Source: Agrobacterium tumefaciens_K
GTDB taxonomy: Bacteria; Pseudomonadota; Alphaproteobacteria; Rhizobiales; Rhizobiaceae
NCBI RefSeq assembly: GCF_031801495.1
Contig: NZ_JAOEGC010000002.1
Location: 2,694,084-2,758,083 of the forward strand
DNA length: 64,000 bases
Direction of reading: 5' to 3'
In this document: piece by piece, positions 61,262 through 64,000 of the stretch
Numbering within the stretch: position 1 is the stretch's first letter
How the letters are laid out: each line of letters starts with the position of its first letter
Notes under the pieces: model-generated
Told to the model about the DNA's origin: nothing
Seen by the model: only the letters and a program-made list of their open reading frames with translations
Databases searched by the model: none
Position numbers and translations under genes: made by a program

Positions 61262-63748
61262 TCAGGTTCCGCGTGGTTTTGCACGATTGGTTGGTTGTGC
61301 CGATGCCGGATCTTCCGGCCAAGGGTGACGAGGATAGCGGCCACGCATATCGGCACGCACATCTTTCCACGATCCTGACCAGAAACCCGGAAGATCGCGC
61401 GTCGTCTGTATCGGTCGGTGTGCCGGCGAGGTCAACTCCAGAACGAGTGGCAAGCGGCCCTGCGCGATTGCTGGATGCGTCTTCAGACCAAACAGCTCCT
61501 GCACGCGAATGGAAAGCGTCGGTTCATTACCGTCATATCGTATCGGGTGCCGCTGTCCCGTCGGAGCCTCGAAATGCGTCGGTGCCAGCTTTGCCAGATC
61601 ACGCACAACCTCATGTGGAACAAGTGAAAGCAGCCCTTCGGAAAGGCTGCCGGCGCGAATCTCCTGCAGGCTGCGTACGCCGCTCTGGAAGGGAACGAAC
61701 CAGTCATCCAGTCGCAGGATCAGGGCGTCGTCACTGACGTCCGGCCATGGCTCCCCGATGCTGGCGTGAAGAAAACCGATCCTCTCTCGAAGCTGGTCGG
61801 CCTCTTTCGAAAAAGGCAGGATCGACAGGCCGAATTCGCAGACGCCATTGGCAAGCGCAAGTGCTGCCTGTTGTCCTTCCGGTCTTGGTAACGGCGTTTC
61901 ATCAAGAACGATTGCGCCGAGACGCGTTGCACGGCGTGCCCGCACCTGACCGCTTGCCCTGTCGAACAGCAGCTGGTCCTGTGTTTCTATAAGATGTGGC
62001 ATCTGTTCTTCGATATCGCTGCGCTCGATGGCCGCGGCCGAAAGGATCCGCGGCTGCGCAGCCCGCCCGGTAATGTCTGCCACCACCAGCATCCTGCTTG
62101 CCGCCAGCCGTTCCGTTTCGGAAAGCTCCGCACCACGACCGTTCGCCATCACATAGCGCCCGCGCCCGCCCCGCTGGAATGCGATCCTGTCTGGATAGGC
62201 GTGCAACAGCAGAGGGCCAACCTGAACCGTTGCGTCGGTCTTTGTCGCCTTGCCACTGATCGAATCGAGCAGGCGGCGTGCCAGCTTGCGGGCCGCCTCC
62301 GCGCGCTCGTTTCTGTCCCGCAGAAAGTGCCGCAGTCTTTCGTCTATATCGATCTCGTTACCGCCTAGCCCCTGCTCGGTCAGCATCACGGCAAGCATTG
62401 CGGCCTTTTCCCCTGCGCCTTCATTTGCAGCTGCAATCACCATCGCAGAGAGACGTGGGGGGAGAGACAGGTTGCGCATCAACCTTCCTTGTGCAGTCAG
62501 GTCACCCTGTTCATCGAGTGCACCGAGTTTTTTCAGAAGCGCGACCGATTCTTTCAGTGCGGTCTCCGGTGGCGCATCCATAAAGGCGAGGCTTGAGGGA
62601 TCCTTGACACCCCAGTGCGCCAGATCGAGTGCCAAGCCGGAAAGGTCGCTCGCCAGAATCTGCGGTGGGGTGAAGGCGGGCAGGGCGGCTGTCTGCCCCT
62701 GATGCCATAAACGAATGGCAATCCCCGGCTCCGTTCGTCCGGCTCGCCCGGCGCGTTGATCAGCGGAAGCGCGCGAGACGCGAACCGTTTCCAGGCGTGT
62801 GATGCCCGTGGACGGTTCGAAGACCGGCAATCTCTGGAGACCACTGTCGATCACCACCCGCACACCGTCGATCGTGATGGAGGTTTCGGCGATGGATGTG
62901 GCAAGAACGATCTTGCGTCGGCTGCTCCCGGTCGGGCGGATCGCGGCGTCCTGCTCTTTTTGTGAGAGATTGCCGTAAAGCGGTATGACGTCGGTGTTCT
63001 CCGGAAAACGGTTCTCCAGCCTGGCGGCTGTCCGTGTGATTTCGGCCTGCCCGGGGAGGAAAGCAAGAATCGACCCTGTTTCTGCGGCGTGGGCCTCGAT
63101 GATGGCTTTCGCAACCTTTTCGTCCGTCGGTGCGCCCTGCCAGCGGTCTTCATAACGGATGTCGATAGGAAAGGTACGTCCAAGGCTCTGGATGACGGGC
63201 GCGTTGGCCATGAGCTGACTGATGCGGTTGATATCGAGCGTAGCCGACATGACGAGAACCCGCAGATCGTCTCGCAGGCCTGCCTGGACATCAAGTGCGA
63301 GAGCCAGTCCGAAATCGCCATCCAGCGAACGTTCGTGAAATTCATCGAAAATCACGGTCGAAACACCGGAGAGTTCAGGATCATCGAGAACCATGCGTGC
63401 AAAGACGCCTTCGGTCACCACCTCTATGCGGGTTCGTGACGAGACGCGATTATCGAGCCTCATCCGGTAGCCGACGGTATCGCCGACACTCTCGCCCAGC
63501 AGCGCTGCCATGCGGCCCGCCGCTGCGCGCGCCGCGAGCCGGCGGGGCTCGAGAAGAATGATCTTGCCGTCGCCCCGCCAATCCTGTTTCAGCAGATTAA
63601 GAGGGACAAGGGTGGTTTTACCGGCGCCGGGTGGAGCGGACAGCACAGCGCGCTTTGCCTCCCCCAAAGCGCCGGCAATGTCCTTGAGCACCGCGCTGAC
63701 GGGAAGTTCTGGCTGGCTCTCTTTGTTGAATACGGAAGCTTCTGTCAT
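61262..63748 (-). CDS. hrpB: ATP-dependent helicase HrpB
   Basis: 828 residues. DEAH-type motifs: Walker A SAPPGAGKTTLVPLNLL near residue 38, DEFHERSLDGDFGLAL, VMSATLD, and QRAGRAGRTEPG. The C-terminal HrpB domain ends in RGRYPRHPWPEDP, which is the family's terminal signature. It is an RNA-helicase-like protein of uncertain substrate. It runs into actS with a 4-bp gap. Confidence 0.95.
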   Translation of the reverse strand: MTEASVFNKESQPELPVSAVLKDIAGALGEAKRAVLSAPPGAGKTTLVPLNLLKQDWRGDGKIILLEPRRLAARAAAGRMAALLGESVGDTVGYRMRLDNRVSSRTRIEVVTEGVFARMVLDDPELSGVSTVIFDEFHERSLDGDFGLALALDVQAGLRDDLRVLVMSATLDINRISQLMANAPVIQSLGRTFPIDIRYEDRWQGAPTDEKVAKAIIEAHAAETGSILAFLPGQAEITRTAARLENRFPENTDVIPLYGNLSQKEQDAAIRPTGSSRRKIVLATSIAETSITIDGVRVVIDSGLQRLPVFEPSTGITRLETVRVSRASADQRAGRAGRTEPGIAIRLWHQGQTAALPAFTPPQILASDLSGLALDLAHWGVKDPSSLAFMDAPPETALKESVALLKKLGALDEQGDLTAQGRLMRNLSLPPRLSAMVIAAANEGAGEKAAMLAVMLTEQGLGGNEIDIDERLRHFLRDRNERAEAARKLARRLLDSISGKATKTDATVQVGPLLLHAYPDRIAFQRGGRGRYVMANGRGAELSETERLAASRMLVVADITGRAAQPRILSAAAIERSDIEEQMPHLIETQDQLLFDRASGQVRARRATRLGAIVLDETPLPRPEGQQAALALANGVCEFGLSILPFSKEADQLRERIGFLHASIGEPWPDVSDDALILRLDDWFVPFQSGVRSLQEIRAGSLSEGLLSLVPHEVVRDLAKLAPTHFEAPTGQRHPIRYDGNEPTLSIRVQELFGLKTHPAIAQGRLPLVLELTSPAHRPIQTTRDLPGFWSGSWKDVRADMRGRYPRHPWPEDPASAQPTNRAKPRGT

Positions 63749-64000
63749 GGGAATATGTCTGCGGCGCTTATCTGTCTTTAAATTCGGAACGGTGTCCGGT
63801 CCTGTTTTAGTGCACTGCTCCTCTCTTTGACAGGCGAATTAGAACGCACCGAGCGGTAGGGCAGTCCGTTGAACATCGGCGGCCCCGGACATACCTTGGC
63901 TCTTACGCGGAAAAAGGGCCACAAATGGTTGCCCACCTGTCGAAAACCTGAAAACATCTTTTAATATCAATGTTCTGTGAGAAAGTGACAGTTTTTTGAA
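63749..64000. other. Intergenic end of window, no gene supported
   Basis: 252 bp upstream of hrpB. A plus-strand frame running from within hrpB to 63830 is antisense shadow. The last 60 bp are AT-rich and could hold a promoter for a gene beyond the edge, but nothing definite is visible. Confidence 0.5.

Noticed and set aside
63510..63830. Plus-strand frame at the right end
   Set aside because: Mostly antisense to the hrpB N-terminus; no domain or ribosome binding site.
1..64000. CRISPR arrays, IS elements, prophage, tRNA or rRNA genes
   Set aside because: No regularly spaced repeats, transposase or integrase motifs, or cloverleaf/rRNA sequence were recognised; by-eye tRNA detection is limited.

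Overview
The window is chromosomal DNA from an alphaproteobacterium of the Rhizobiaceae, most likely Agrobacterium or a close relative. Pointers are the chvG-chvI-hprK-EIIA-HPr cluster divergent from pckA, the ActS/ActR pair, a DivL pseudokinase whose H-box histidine is tyrosine, AddAB in place of RecBCD, an intracellular PHB depolymerase, a rhizobial-type intergenic palindrome element, and an alphaproteobacterial oriC neighbourhood (hemE / oriC / ppsR). No IS element, prophage, CRISPR array, tRNA or rRNA was seen; it reads as core genome.

Region 1 (1-12 kb) is the chromosome origin. Left of oriC all genes run leftward (hemE, hemJ, rho, mnmE, mnmG, rsmG, then parA cut by the window edge). Right of it they run rightward (ppsR, maf, aroE, coaE, dnaQ). 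The 409-bp gap between hemE and ppsR (7461-7869) holds AT-rich tracts and four one-mismatch DnaA boxes. Five parS-like sites lie at about 1.0, 3.0, 9.3, 18.2 and 22.0 kb. Four share one asymmetric 15-mer, and in all four the variant arm faces oriC.

Region 2 (11.5-27.3 kb): secB and fxsA (minus strand); timA-mltA-smr-xre (overlapping, plus strand); gyrB; a nitroreductase divergent from a fumarylacetoacetate-hydrolase-family gene; phaZ; a YgjP-type metallopeptidase; and the trpFBA-accD-folC run.

Region 3 (27.3-39.3 kb) is one long leftward gene string: divL, a tsaE-amgK fusion, murU, addB, addA, trxA. It joins cell-cycle control, tRNA t6A synthesis, cell-wall sugar recycling and double-strand-break repair.

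Region 4 (39.5-46.9 kb): ahcY with a three-half-site operator candidate upstream, then the PTS-type regulatory genes (HPr, EIIA, HprK) behind the acid/envelope-stress system ChvG-ChvI, divergent from pckA. The chvI-pckA gap holds two CG-centred palindromes 30 bp apart.

Region 5 (46.9-54.3 kb): arfB, whose stop codon lies in a RIME-like repeat; the leftward hisB-DUF2628-hisH-hisA-hisF-hisE-coaA run; then hslV-hslU.

Region 6 (54.4-64 kb): a DUF1402 secreted protein with lysozyme-like motifs, malate synthase G behind a 23-bp palindrome, an L,D-transpeptidase lipoprotein, mmcB, and the leftward hrpB-actS-actR run.

Start codons were re-chosen wherever the longest frame began upstream of a better ribosome binding site or of the family's usual N-terminus. 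All functional calls come from reading motifs and remembered family features; no database search was run.
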